Shown: in pieces, positions 37,023 to 45,876 of the stretch
Position numbering within the stretch: the stretch's first letter is position 1
How the letters are laid out: each line of letters begins with the position of its first letter
Origin: Sphingomonas sp. Root241
GTDB taxonomy: Bacteria; Pseudomonadota; Alphaproteobacteria; Sphingomonadales; Sphingomonadaceae
NCBI RefSeq assembly: GCF_001428865.1
Contig: NZ_LMIV01000001.1
Span: forward strand, 1,609,996 to 1,673,995
Length of the DNA: 64,000 nt
Reading direction: 5' to 3'
The notes under the pieces: generated by a model
What the model was told of the DNA's origin: nothing
The model's database searches: none
Seen by the model: only the letters and a program-made list of their open reading frames with translations
Made by a program: the position numbers and the translations under genes

Positions 37023-38071
37023 CCAGCGCCCGCGGCAGTAGCGGAGGATGGGGCCGCGCCGCAAGCCGCGTCGAGCAGTTCGGCGAGCGATGCAGGCACG
37101 ACGCCCAGCCGCGCGAGCAATGCGAAAACCGCGTCCCACCAGCGATAGAAGGCCGCGAGGTCGGCAGCGTCGCGAACATAGGGGGTGTGGCCGGGCTCGA
37201 CCGAGGGCGAATGGAAGCTGAAGTTAAGCAGGCGCGCCCCCTCGCCCGCCGCTACGCGAATCGCTTCGAGCGCGTCGGCGAGCGGCATGTCCTCGGGAGT
37301 GAGCGCCACTCGCGAGAGCAGGTTGAGGCGTGCGGCGAAGCCGCGGCCACGCGGCAAGCCGCCCAGCCCGCGGTGGAGGTTCGCGCCGCCGCGGCGCAGG
37401 ACGCCGGTGAAGACCGTCGTCAGGGGAAGCTCGACGATCGACCCGTCGGGGCCGGTGCGGAAGGCATGGTTGGGGATCGCGGAGAAATCGGGTCCGCCAT
37501 CGGGGCCGTAATCGTACCGCGCGCGCATCGACGTATCAGCGCGGTAGCCGAGCCGGGCGAGCGCGGCGAAGGTGTTCGGGCCGATGCCGTAGCGCCCGGC
37601 GCGATAGACCAGGGGACGCGTGCCGAATGCCGAAGCGATGGCATGGGTGAGCATGGCGAGCTTCGCTTCTTCGAGCGCGGCGGGAAGATTACCGGCGAAG
37701 CTGTTGTAGACGCTCACTTCCTCTTCGAAGGGCGGATTCACCCAGGGATGGAGCTGGGTGCCGATTGCCGAGCGACCATCTTCGATCAGCCGGCGTAATA
37801 TCTCGACGGAACGCGGACAGGTAGCGATGGGATGATCGATCAACCAGGTGAGCGGGACGCCGTGTGCGGCGAAGCGCGCATGCGCTTCGGGCATGGCCGC
37901 CATGTGGGCGGTACCGCGCTCCTCGCGGCTGAAGGAGGTGCCCCAGTCAAATTCCTCCTCGGTATCGACGAAGACCGTGAAGCGCATGCCGAAGCTCTCG
38001 GGCCATTGCACCAGCGCGGCGAGCGGCGGCGCTGGCAGGCGGTAGCCCGTGCCGGAATGGCGGTCCCCCAC
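37013..38071 (-). CDS. WalW-like polysaccharide deacetylase
   Basis: A 352-residue protein with a NodB-type fold: VFVDTEEEFDWG carries the metal-binding Asp, IGTQLHPWVNPP the His motif, and LLNFSFHSPSVEPGHTPY a late His segment. It resembles WalW proteins of sphingomonads and other alphaproteobacteria. The GTG at 38071 lies 7 bp after the kinase stop; an ATG at 37987 (MRFTVFVDTEEEF) is the alternative. Unusually, its TAG lies within the tRNA-Ile gene (10-bp overlap). Confidence 0.8.
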   Translation of the reverse strand: MGDRHSGTGYRLPAPPLAALVQWPESFGMRFTVFVDTEEEFDWGTSFSREERGTAHMAAMPEAHARFAAHGVPLTWLIDHPIATCPRSVEILRRLIEDGRSAIGTQLHPWVNPPFEEEVSVYNSFAGNLPAALEEAKLAMLTHAIASAFGTRPLVYRAGRYGIGPNTFAALARLGYRADTSMRARYDYGPDGGPDFSAIPNHAFRTGPDGSIVELPLTTVFTGVLRRGGANLHRGLGGLPRGRGFAARLNLLSRVALTPEDMPLADALEAIRVAAGEGARLLNFSFHSPSVEPGHTPYVRDAADLAAFYRWWDAVFALLARLGVVPASLAELLDAACGAAPSSATAAGAGGL

Positions 38072-38078
38072 CGTCAGT

Positions 38079-39803
38079 TCAGATCGCCTGGCCCACCTGG
38101 CTGTTTACGGCGGCGGGAAGCCGCAAAGTCAAGATCGAGGGCGCGATCACGAGGCTGCCGCCGAGCTCGCGCGCAAGGTTGCGGGCGAGGCGCAGTGCGA
38201 AACCGGTACCCAGCAACGTCGCATCCTCGCGCTCGTCGTCGATGCCCAGCACCGAATCGCCGGGATAATCGGCGAGCGCGCGGGGACGGTCGATCGCCAC
38301 CGCGACCTTCTGATCGCTTTCGAGCGCCATGTTGACGCCTATCCGCTCGCCCGGGCGGCTGGCCGACACCAGGGTCGCCATCAGCCGCGCGAGCAGCCGC
38401 TCGACCGCGCGGCGATCGCCGGTGACGACGAGGTCTTCGATCGGTAAGGCGATCATCGAGCCGCGCAGTTCCAGCAAGGGCGCGAGATCGTCGGCGATTG
38501 TCGCGAGGACGGGACGCAACGACACCCGGTCGGGAACCAGCGTCAGCGCGGCGCTGTCGATCCGTGCGGCGAGATCGAGATCGTCGATCGCGCCGAGCAG
38601 CTCGCGCGCCTGGCTGCGGATGACGTTGGCACGATCGCGATAGACTCCGGCGACGGGCCCGAGCATCTGCGTCTCGATCATCTCGGCGAAGCCGGCGATG
38701 GCGTTGGTCGGCGTACGGAGCTCGTGGACGAGCTGGCGCAGCGATTCGGCGGGCGAGCCGACCGGCGCGCGCACGGGCTCGGCACGCTCGTCGGCGCGCG
38801 GACGCCGCGCGGTGCCGCGATAGCCGGTGAAGCGGCCATTGGCCGGATCGAATACGGGGATGGCGGAGATCAGCCAGTCGCCGGCCGCGTCCGAATTGCC
38901 TTCGATCGTCATCCGCGCAGTGGAGAAGCCCGCGCGGCGGCGGAACGCCCCGGCGGCGATGCCGTCGACATGAGAGCCGTCGACGCCGAGCAGATCGAGC
39001 GAAAGGCCGATCACGGCGGCGCGGCTGACGCCGTCGATCCAGCGGACCACGCCCTTTTCGTCGGTTTCAAAGCGGAAATGCTCGACGACCGGCGGCGCAG
39101 GCGTCGGCACGGCCCCGGCCTCTTCGCGGTTGCGCCAGAACGCGTCGATCCGCGCGACCACTTCGGCGATTTCGAACGGACCCTCGTCCTCGACCTGCGC
39201 CGATTGCGCGGCTGATCGTGCCGGCGCCTCCCGGGGCGCCGCGGCCGAGATCCTCTCGCTATGGTCCATCGTCAGGTTCTGCGCGTCCGGCTCCGCCTCC
39301 GCAATCGATCCGGCGGAACTATCCACAACTTCCGTCGCGCTGGCGTGCCCGACACCGGTTTCCGACATCCCCGCGTCGTTCGGAAGCACGAAATCGACCG
39401 GTCCGAAGCTTTCGAGCGCGCGCTGGACCGCGGGCGGGAGATCGCGACGGTTGCGCAGGACCGTGCGCGCGGCGGGGGCGAGATCGGGAAGCAGCTGGAT
39501 CCATTCGGATGCCGACAGCCGTGCGCTGCGCAGCACGGGAATCGCGATCGGCAGCTCGTCGCGCGCGAACAGCCGGACCAAAGGCGCCGGCGGATTGGAA
39601 AATTCGAGCGCGCGGGCGCTGGCGGCACGTACCGGCCTCGGCACTTCGCTCTTGATCGCACGCAAGGTCGCCATCGCGCGGGTAGCGGGGGGCACGCGGC
39701 GGCGGCCGATCAGATCGACGAGCTGGCGCCATGCCGACTGAACGCCGTAAGGCGTGCCCAGATCGGCCGCGAGCACGGTCTCGAGAGTGTCGTCGAAGCG
39801 CAC
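38079..39803 (-). CDS. Soluble PAS sensor histidine kinase
   Basis: A 574-residue cytosolic kinase with no membrane helix. Residues 1-130 are helical; about 240-340 form a PAS-like domain (VVEHFRFETDEKGVVRWIDG). HisKA has the phospho-acceptor in LVHELRTPTNAIAGFAEMI (His360), followed by a degenerate ATPase domain ending LGTGFALRLARNLARELGG. No response regulator is adjacent. The WalW-like gene follows 7 bp later and is probably co-transcribed, linking the kinase to envelope polysaccharide. Confidence 0.87.
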   Translation of the reverse strand: MRFDDTLETVLAADLGTPYGVQSAWRQLVDLIGRRRVPPATRAMATLRAIKSEVPRPVRAASARALEFSNPPAPLVRLFARDELPIAIPVLRSARLSASEWIQLLPDLAPAARTVLRNRRDLPPAVQRALESFGPVDFVLPNDAGMSETGVGHASATEVVDSSAGSIAEAEPDAQNLTMDHSERISAAAPREAPARSAAQSAQVEDEGPFEIAEVVARIDAFWRNREEAGAVPTPAPPVVEHFRFETDEKGVVRWIDGVSRAAVIGLSLDLLGVDGSHVDGIAAGAFRRRAGFSTARMTIEGNSDAAGDWLISAIPVFDPANGRFTGYRGTARRPRADERAEPVRAPVGSPAESLRQLVHELRTPTNAIAGFAEMIETQMLGPVAGVYRDRANVIRSQARELLGAIDDLDLAARIDSAALTLVPDRVSLRPVLATIADDLAPLLELRGSMIALPIEDLVVTGDRRAVERLLARLMATLVSASRPGERIGVNMALESDQKVAVAIDRPRALADYPGDSVLGIDDEREDATLLGTGFALRLARNLARELGGSLVIAPSILTLRLPAAVNSQVGQAI

Positions 39804-39985
39804 GCGCCTGTCATCGTCCCCCGGCGCGGAAATGCACCGTTCAATAAATTCTTAACGCTCGGGGGAGGCCCTAGATACAGTCCATTTCGGCACGTCGCAT
39901 TGTGGGACAATTGCGTTGCGTTGTAATTATCTTATAGTCTAGCAACCCCTGCATGCAACGAATCCACAATGAAAGAGACGAGCTC

Positions 39986-40453
39986 ATGCGATTCGACGAT
40001 ATCGACGTACGGATCCTGGGGCTGCTGCAAGATAATGGCCGGATGACCAATGTCGAGCTGGCGGAGCGCGTCGGGCTGACCGCCCCGCCCTGCCTCCGCC
40101 GCGTCCGCGCGCTCGAGCAGCAGGGCGCGATCAGCGGCTATCACGCCGCGCTCGATCCGGCGGCATTGGGCTATAACCTCACGGTCTTCGCAATGGTGAG
40201 CCTCAAGAGCCAGGCCGAGAGCGACCTGCGCGCGTTCGAGCAACTGGTGGCGGACATTCCCGAGGTCCGCGAATGCCATATGCTCAACGGCGAAATCGAC
40301 TTCATTCTAAAGATCGTCGCACCCGATCTGCAGAGCTTCCAGCAGATCCTGACGACCAAGCTGACCACCGCGCCCAATGTCGAGCATGTGAAGACGTCGC
40401 TGACGATTCGCACATCGAAGGCGCTACCGGGCGTCCCCGTACCCGAAATGTGA
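39986..40453 (+). CDS. Lrp/AsnC family transcriptional regulator
   Basis: A 155-residue regulator with an N-terminal winged HTH (IDVRILGLLQDNGRMTNVELAERVGLTAPPCLRRVRALEQQG) and a C-terminal RAM/ACT domain (LTVFAMVSLKSQ, VRECHMLNGEIDFILKIVAPDLQSFQQIL). It probably responds to an amino acid. The start at 39986 gives the family length; an upstream ATG at 39953 is in frame. It is divergent from the PAS kinase and ends in a strong hairpin shared with the convergent TPR gene. Confidence 0.93.
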   Translation: MRFDDIDVRILGLLQDNGRMTNVELAERVGLTAPPCLRRVRALEQQGAISGYHAALDPAALGYNLTVFAMVSLKSQAESDLRAFEQLVADIPEVRECHMLNGEIDFILKIVAPDLQSFQQILTTKLTTAPNVEHVKTSLTIRTSKALPGVPVPEM

Positions 40454-40454
40454 A

Positions 40455-40480
40455 AAGGGGCGGCATCGCTGCCGCCCCTT
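40455..40480. terminator. Bidirectional terminator
   Basis: A perfect 10-bp stem (AAGGGGCGGC, 40455-40464, with 40471-40480) around a 6-base loop lies between the convergent stops of the Lrp gene and the TPR protein gene, with A and T runs on the flanks. Confidence 0.85.
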
Positions 40481-40504
40481 CCCTGCTTGCCGTGGCCGCG
40501 CCGC

Positions 40505-41761
40505 TCAGGCGAGCGGCGGGAAGTCGATCGAAGCCTGCCAGAGCAGCGCCAGATTGGCATTCGCGCCCTTGACCGCCTGGAACGCAGTGCGCGCCTCGTC
40601 CTTGCGGCCGAGCGCACGCAGCGCGACGCCGCGGTTGAGGTTCACTTCGTCGGCATCGACGCTGCCCTTCTGGAGCGACAGATCGTAGAGTTCGAGCGCG
40701 CGGGCGTAATTGCCCGAGGCGAGGAAGGCATCGGCGGTCTGCTGCGCGCTGCGGCCGTCCTTGGCCGAAGTCGCTTGCTTGGCGAGCCCTTCGAGCGAGC
40801 CTTCCGATTTCACTGCGGTCTGCGACGCGGTGTAGGTGCGCTGCACGTCGGCGTCGGCCGCGGGAATCTTGCCCGCCTTGCGGCCTTCGTCGATCACCGC
40901 GACTGCCTCCCAGGGCAGGCCCGATTGCTGCGCGGCGAAGCTGTAATCGGCATAATCGCCGCGATCGGCCAGCGCATTGGTGGCGCGCATCAGCCGGTAG
41001 AGGTTCATCTTCTCGCTCTTGCCGGCCGCCGGAGTGCCCTGGCGATAGACCTGGATCGCCCAGCGCCAATTCTGAACGGTGGGATATTCCGCGATGTAGC
41101 GCTTGAGCCAATCGGCCATCGCGGCGCGATCACCCGTGGCGTTCACGCGCGGAATCGCGAACTTGTACCAATCGACCGGCGGCTTGCGGCCGGCAGCCTT
41201 GCTCGCCTCGATCGCGCGGTTCACTTCGGCGATCGACTCGTTCGGCTTGCCGGTGGCGGCATAGGCGTTGGCGAGCAGAACGGGGAGATCCTCCTGGGTG
41301 CTGCCGAGTTCGCGCGCCTTGAGCAGCGGCGCGATCGCATCCGCAGGCTTCTTCTGGGCGAGATATTGCGAGCCGACCATGTAGTTGTAGATCGCACCAT
41401 AGACCTTGGCCCGATCCGGCGGCGTCTTGGGATTGCTGGCGAGGGCGCCCAGCGCCTTCATTTGACCTGCTTCGTTCTTCTTCTCGAGCTCGAGCTGGAG
41501 ACGCAGGAAACCCGAATAATATTTCTCGTCGTCGTTTGCCGCGACGGTTTCCGCGGCAGTGAGCTGCGTATCAGCGGTGGCGAGATCCTTGGCCTTGAGC
41601 GCGGTCTCGGCGGCAACGGCGGCCTTGCGGAACGCGTCGCTCACCTTGAGCTGCGGTTCAGCCTTCTTGTCCGCCTTCTGCGCCAGCGCCGGCGCGCTGC
41701 CCACGACGGAGGCGCCCAGCGTCAGCGCGGCGGCCAGCGCGAGCTTCGAAACGAACTTCAT
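40505..41761 (-). CDS. Secreted TPR-repeat protein
   Basis: A 418-residue exported protein with signal peptide MKFVSKLALAAALTLGASVV and cleavage after PALAQ. The body is alanine-rich with tetratricopeptide-like helices (DAIAPLLKARELGSTQEDLPVLLANAYAATGKPNESI; YARALELYDLSLQKG). It probably acts in the periplasm as a binding scaffold. The ATG at 41761 follows a GAGGAGAG site. I do not recognise a named family beyond TPR. Confidence 0.8.
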   Translation of the reverse strand: MKFVSKLALAAALTLGASVVGSAPALAQKADKKAEPQLKVSDAFRKAAVAAETALKAKDLATADTQLTAAETVAANDDEKYYSGFLRLQLELEKKNEAGQMKALGALASNPKTPPDRAKVYGAIYNYMVGSQYLAQKKPADAIAPLLKARELGSTQEDLPVLLANAYAATGKPNESIAEVNRAIEASKAAGRKPPVDWYKFAIPRVNATGDRAAMADWLKRYIAEYPTVQNWRWAIQVYRQGTPAAGKSEKMNLYRLMRATNALADRGDYADYSFAAQQSGLPWEAVAVIDEGRKAGKIPAADADVQRTYTASQTAVKSEGSLEGLAKQATSAKDGRSAQQTADAFLASGNYARALELYDLSLQKGSVDADEVNLNRGVALRALGRKDEARTAFQAVKGANANLALLWQASIDFPPLA

Positions 41762-42098
41762 GTACAACTCTCCTCGTGGGAACGGCATACTGGTCGGCGG
41801 CCCCTGTAAATGCCCGCCGCGCGCCGTTCAAGCGGACGCAGATGAGTTAGCGATGGCAAGGGCGCCCTGAACGACGATTGAACGTCGCTGATCGTTCCAT
41901 TACCGCGTTGGATGCCGATGACATGCGTGCTGGCGATCTCGATCACCGATCGCCGACAAAGTTCGCGCTATAGCCGATCTCTCAATCCACAGGATAATCG
42001 CGCCTCACGCGCGCGTGTACGCGCACGCGCGGGTTGGCAGGTGGTATCGGGGGCGCTAGAGCCCTATCTAACGTAACAAACTCCGAAAGCGTGATCCT
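41762..42098. other. Divergent intergenic region before gyrA, with alternating Pu-Py tract
   Basis: A 337-bp gap between the secreted TPR gene (leftward) and gyrA (rightward). Bases 42006-42031 alternate purine and pyrimidine without a break (26 nt of CG, CA, TG and TA steps), a sequence able to form Z-DNA under negative supercoiling, 68 bp before the gyrA start. A 7-bp inverted repeat (GGCGATC at 41932-41938 with 41948-41954) is also present. The promoter itself could not be placed with confidence. Confidence 0.6.
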
Positions 42099-44843
42099 TT
42101 GACCGACGAGACCCTGCTCGCCGACCCTTCCGATATTACCCCGATCTCGATCGTCGACGAGATGAAGACCTCGTACCTCGATTACGCGATGAGCGTGATC
42201 GTGGCGCGCGCCCTCCCCGACGTTCGTGACGGCCTGAAGCCCGTCCACCGCCGCATCCTCTACGCCGCGCAGGAAGGCGGCTATGTCGCCGGCCGCGCCT
42301 ATCGCAAATCGGCGCGCCTCGTCGGTGACGTGATGGGTAAATATCACCCGCACGGCGACAGCTCGATCTACGATGCGATGGCGCGCATGGCCCAGGATTG
42401 GGCGATGCGGGTGCCGCTGATCGACGGCCAGGGCAATTTCGGGTCGATGGATCCCGATCCGCCTGCGGCGATGCGCTACACCGAAGCGCGCCTCGCCCGA
42501 GTCGCCTCGGCCCTGCTCGACGATATCGACAAGGACACGGTCGACTTCCAGGACAATTACGACGGCTCGGAGAGCGAGCCGACGGTCCTGCCGGCCCGCT
42601 ATCCCAATCTTCTGGTCAACGGTGCCGGCGGCATCGCAGTCGGCATGGCGACCAACATCCCGCCGCATAACCTGGGCGAAGTGATCAACGCCTGCCTCGC
42701 TTATATCGAGAATGGCGCGATTTCGCTCGAGGAACTGATGGAGATCGTCCCCGGACCCGATTTCCCGACCGGCGCGATCATCCTCGGCCGCAGCGGCTGC
42801 CGCTCGGCGTACCAGACCGGCCGCGGCTCGATCATGGTCCGCAGCCGCCACACCACCGAGCAGCGCGGCGAGCGGCGTTCGATCGTGCTTACCGAAATAC
42901 CGTACCAGCAGGGCAAGAACGCGCTGGTCGAGAAGATCGCCGAGGCCGCCAAGGAAAAGCGGATCGAGGGCGTCAGCGACATTCGCGACGAATCGAGCCG
43001 CGAGGGCGTGCGCATCGTCATCGATCTGAAGCGCGACGCGACTCCGGAGGTCGTGCTCAACCAGCTGTGGCGCAACACGCCGGCGCAGAGCTCCTTCCCG
43101 GCCAACATCCTCGCGATCCGCGGCGGGCGCCCCGAGCTGCTCAACCTGCGCGACATCATCGAGGCGTTCGTCAAGTTCCGCGAAGAGGTCATCACCCGGC
43201 GCTCGAAGTTCGAGCTCGCCAAGGCACGCGACCGGGCGCACATCTTGCTCGGCCTGGTCATCGCAGTGACCAACCTCGACGAGGTGGTGAAGATCATCCG
43301 CAGCTCGCCGAGCCCGGCAGTGGCACGCGACCGATTGCTCACCCGCGAATGGCCGATCGCCGAGATCGCGCCCTATATCCGGCTGGTCGAGGCGATCGAC
43401 ACCGAAGTCACCGGCGACAGCTATCGCCTCAGCGAAGTGCAGGTCCGCGCGATCCTCGACTTGCGCCTGCACCGCCTGACGGCATTGGGCCGCGACGAGA
43501 TCGGCGACGAACTCGCCAAGCTCGCCGAGACGATCGCCGAACTGCTCGAGATCCTCGGCAATCGCGCCAAGCTCTACGAAGTCATCGTCGAGGAGCTGAC
43601 CGCGGTCCGCGATCAGTACGCGACGCCGCGCCGCACCGAGATCGCCGCCGCCGCCGACGGGATCGAGGACGAGGACCTGATCGAGCGCGAGGACATGGTC
43701 GTCACGGTGACCATGGAAGGCTATATCAAGCGTACCCCGCTCGACACTTTCCGTGCCCAGAACAAGGGCGGCAAGGGCCGCGCCGGCATGGCAACCAAGG
43801 ATGAGGATGCGGTCACGCACCTCTTCGTCACGTCGACTCACACGCCGGTGTTGTTCTTCTCCACCGAGGGCAAGGTCTATCGCATGAAGGTGTGGCGCCT
43901 GCCCGAGGGCGGGCCCGCCACGCGCGGACGGCCGATGATCAACCTGTTGCCGCTGGCGACGGGCGAGACGATCTCGACCGTGCTGCCGCTGCCGGAGGAC
44001 GAAGCGACCTGGGGCGATCTCCACGTCATGTTCGCGACCGCCAAGGGCTCGGTACGTCGCAACTCGATGGACGCGTTCGCCAATATTCGCACCAACGGCA
44101 AGATCGCGATGAAGTTCGAGGAAGGGTCGGAAGATCGCCTGATCGGCGTGTCACTGCTCACCGAGGAGGACGATGTGCTGCTCGCGACGAAGCAGGGCAA
44201 GGCGATCCGCTTCGCCTCGACCGACGTGCGCGAGTTCCAGAGCCGCGATTCGACCGGCGTTCGCGGTGCGCGGCTGGCCGAGGGCGACGAGGTGATCTCG
44301 CTATCGGTGCTGCGCGGCTTCGACGCGACGCCGCAGGAGCGCGAGGATTACCTCAAGGCCGCACCGTGGAAGGAGGGCGATCGCGAAGTCACGCTTTCGC
44401 CGGAGCGGATGAAGGAGTTCGAGGATGCCGAGGAGTTCATCCTCACCGTAACCGCCAACGGCTATGGCAAGCGCACCTCGGCCTATGAATATCGCCGCAC
44501 CAACCGCGGCGGCCAGGGCATCACCAATATCGTCAGCTCGGATCGCAACGGCCCGGTGGTGGCGAGCTTCCCGGCGCATAATGGCGAGCAACTGATGCTC
44601 GTCACCGATCAGGCCAAATTGATCCGCACCACGGTGGGATCGGTGCGGGTGACCGGACGCAATACGCAGGGCGTGATCCTGTTCCGCGTCGCCGATGACG
44701 AACATGTCGTCTCGGCCGCGCGGATCGAGGAGAGCGAGGAAGAGGCCGAGATCAATCTCGCCGACGGCGCAGTTGCGGGTGAGCCGACGCCGGATGGTAC
44801 GACGAGCGAGGATCTGGCCGCGGGGCCGGAGGACGGGCAGTAA
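42099..44843 (+). CDS. gyrA: DNA gyrase subunit A
   Basis: A 914-residue subunit of the type II topoisomerase that introduces negative supercoils. Catalytic Tyr127 lies in [10 protein letters not shown]; the quinolone region [12 protein letters not shown] has Ser88 and Asp92 (E. coli Ser83 and Asp87), the unmutated form. The C-terminal domain has the GyrA box-like [12 protein letters not shown] and beta-pinwheel repeats, with an acidic tail. The start is a TTG at 42099 (TTGACCGACGAG); no upstream ATG fits. A Z-DNA-prone tract precedes it. Confidence 0.97.
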   Translation: MTDETLLADPSDITPISIVDEMKTSYLDYAMSVIVARALPDVRDGLKPVHRRILYAAQEGGYVAGRAYRKSARLVGDVMGKYHPHGDSSIYDAMARMAQDWAMRVPLIDGQGNFGSMDPDPPAAMRYTEARLARVASALLDDIDKDTVDFQDNYDGSESEPTVLPARYPNLLVNGAGGIAVGMATNIPPHNLGEVINACLAYIENGAISLEELMEIVPGPDFPTGAIILGRSGCRSAYQTGRGSIMVRSRHTTEQRGERRSIVLTEIPYQQGKNALVEKIAEAAKEKRIEGVSDIRDESSREGVRIVIDLKRDATPEVVLNQLWRNTPAQSSFPANILAIRGGRPELLNLRDIIEAFVKFREEVITRRSKFELAKARDRAHILLGLVIAVTNLDEVVKIIRSSPSPAVARDRLLTREWPIAEIAPYIRLVEAIDTEVTGDSYRLSEVQVRAILDLRLHRLTALGRDEIGDELAKLAETIAELLEILGNRAKLYEVIVEELTAVRDQYATPRRTEIAAAADGIEDEDLIEREDMVVTVTMEGYIKRTPLDTFRAQNKGGKGRAGMATKDEDAVTHLFVTSTHTPVLFFSTEGKVYRMKVWRLPEGGPATRGRPMINLLPLATGETISTVLPLPEDEATWGDLHVMFATAKGSVRRNSMDAFANIRTNGKIAMKFEEGSEDRLIGVSLLTEEDDVLLATKQGKAIRFASTDVREFQSRDSTGVRGARLAEGDEVISLSVLRGFDATPQEREDYLKAAPWKEGDREVTLSPERMKEFEDAEEFILTVTANGYGKRTSAYEYRRTNRGGQGITNIVSSDRNGPVVASFPAHNGEQLMLVTDQAKLIRTTVGSVRVTGRNTQGVILFRVADDEHVVSAARIEESEEEAEINLADGAVAGEPTPDGTTSEDLAAGPEDGQ

Positions 44844-44851
44844 TACTAACC

Positions 44852-44955
44852 GTCACCCCGGCCTTGTGCCGGGGTCCACTGCGCAGCGCGCACCAGCATC
44901 AGTTGCTGAAGGTTTCGTGCGCGGCTTGGTGGACCCGGAACAAATCCGGGGTGAC
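44852..44955. repeat. Paired REP-like inverted repeat
   Basis: A unit at 44852-44879 (GTCACCCCGG...CCGGGGTCCAC) and its near reverse complement at 44929-44955 flank 49 bp just after the gyrA stop. It belongs to the same general type as the pair at 3610-3689 and may end the gyrA transcript. Confidence 0.7.
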
Positions 44956-44995
44956 GAAGTAGTGCTGCTATGGCCAGCCTCTTCCGGAGGACAGC

Positions 44996-45343
44996 ATGCC
45001 CGATTCCACTGCCTATAAAGTCCTCACCACCGACCAGATGTCCGTTCTCGAAACGGACGGCAGCTTCGCGGGTGCGCCGGTGGACCTGGCCGACGGCTAT
45101 ATCCACCTCTCCACCGAGGCCCAGCTGCAGGAGACGATCGACAAACATTTCGTCGGGCAGGACGGACTGTGGCTCGCAGCAGTCGATCTGGAAGCGCTGG
45201 GCGACGCGGTGAAATGGGAGCCGTCGCGCGGTGGGCAGCTTTTCCCGCATATCTACGGACCGCTGCCGCTCGACGCAGTCACTGCCTATAGCGAACTCCA
45301 TTACGAGCCTGACGGTAGCCTGCGCCTGCCGGTCACCGGGTGA
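44996..45343 (+). CDS. DUF952 family protein
   Basis: A 115-residue cytosolic protein. The family signature is present as ADGYIHLSTEAQLQET and PHIYGPLPLDAV, matching DUF952 proteins of unknown function, a fold related to glutathione-S-transferase or lipocalin-like domains in some reports. The ATG follows a strong GGAGGA site. It is separated from gyrA by the REP-like pair. Confidence 0.85.
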   Translation: MPDSTAYKVLTTDQMSVLETDGSFAGAPVDLADGYIHLSTEAQLQETIDKHFVGQDGLWLAAVDLEALGDAVKWEPSRGGQLFPHIYGPLPLDAVTAYSELHYEPDGSLRLPVTG

Positions 45344-45398
45344 GATTGGACAAAATGTCCGCTTGTGTCCGCGCGGTGGTTCGGCAAAGGGCTGCCGG

Positions 45399-45821
45399 GT
45401 GAATCGATCGGCATCCGTGCAACAGAGCTGTTTGCGGCGCCTCGCGCTGCTGCTGGTCGGCTGCGCATTGCTCCTGCGGATGGCGGTTCCCGCCGGCTGG
45501 ATGCCGCAGGCGAACGCCGCAGGCGTCACGCTTTCCTGGTGTGCCGATAGCGGAGCGAGCGGCCCCGCGGCACTCAGCGAGGCGAAGGCATTGCTCGCCG
45601 AGGCGATCGGCAAGAACGCCCCTGCCGAGCACAAGAAGAGCGCCGACCAGCCCTGTGCCTTCGCAATGGCCGCCATGCCGTTCGCGCCTGTCGACCCGAT
45701 CGTCGCGCCGCCGGCGCCGGCCCGTGCCGAACCGGTCCCGCACGTTCGTCTCGAGACCGCGCCGGGCCGCGGCCTCGCCGCCCCTCCCCCGCTCGCTACC
45801 GGCCCCCCTCGCCTCGGCTGA
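45399..45821 (+). CDS. DUF2946-like exported protein
   Basis: A 140-residue protein with an N-terminal membrane/signal helix (LRRLALLLVGCALLLRMAVPAGW) and conserved cysteines in LSWCADSG and DQPCAFAMAAM, a pattern of DUF2946 proteins found beside TonB receptors for metals or siderophores. It probably resides in the periplasm or inner membrane. The GTG at 45399 is the best start. The TonB receptor follows 55 bp later. Function unknown. Confidence 0.7.
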   Translation: MNRSASVQQSCLRRLALLLVGCALLLRMAVPAGWMPQANAAGVTLSWCADSGASGPAALSEAKALLAEAIGKNAPAEHKKSADQPCAFAMAAMPFAPVDPIVAPPAPARAEPVPHVRLETAPGRGLAAPPPLATGPPRLG

Positions 45822-45876
45822 CGCTGCCGGCGTGCTCCGCGCACGCCTTTGCCCGTTATCTGTCGAGGATCAGTTC

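Noticed and set aside
42348..42377. Quinolone-resistance change in gyrA
   Set aside because: Ser88 and Asp92 (E. coli Ser83, Asp87) are the sensitive-type residues.
41982..44024. Long open frame antisense to gyrA
   Set aside because: A shadow of gyrA with low-complexity Arg/His/Asp-rich translation and no ribosome site.
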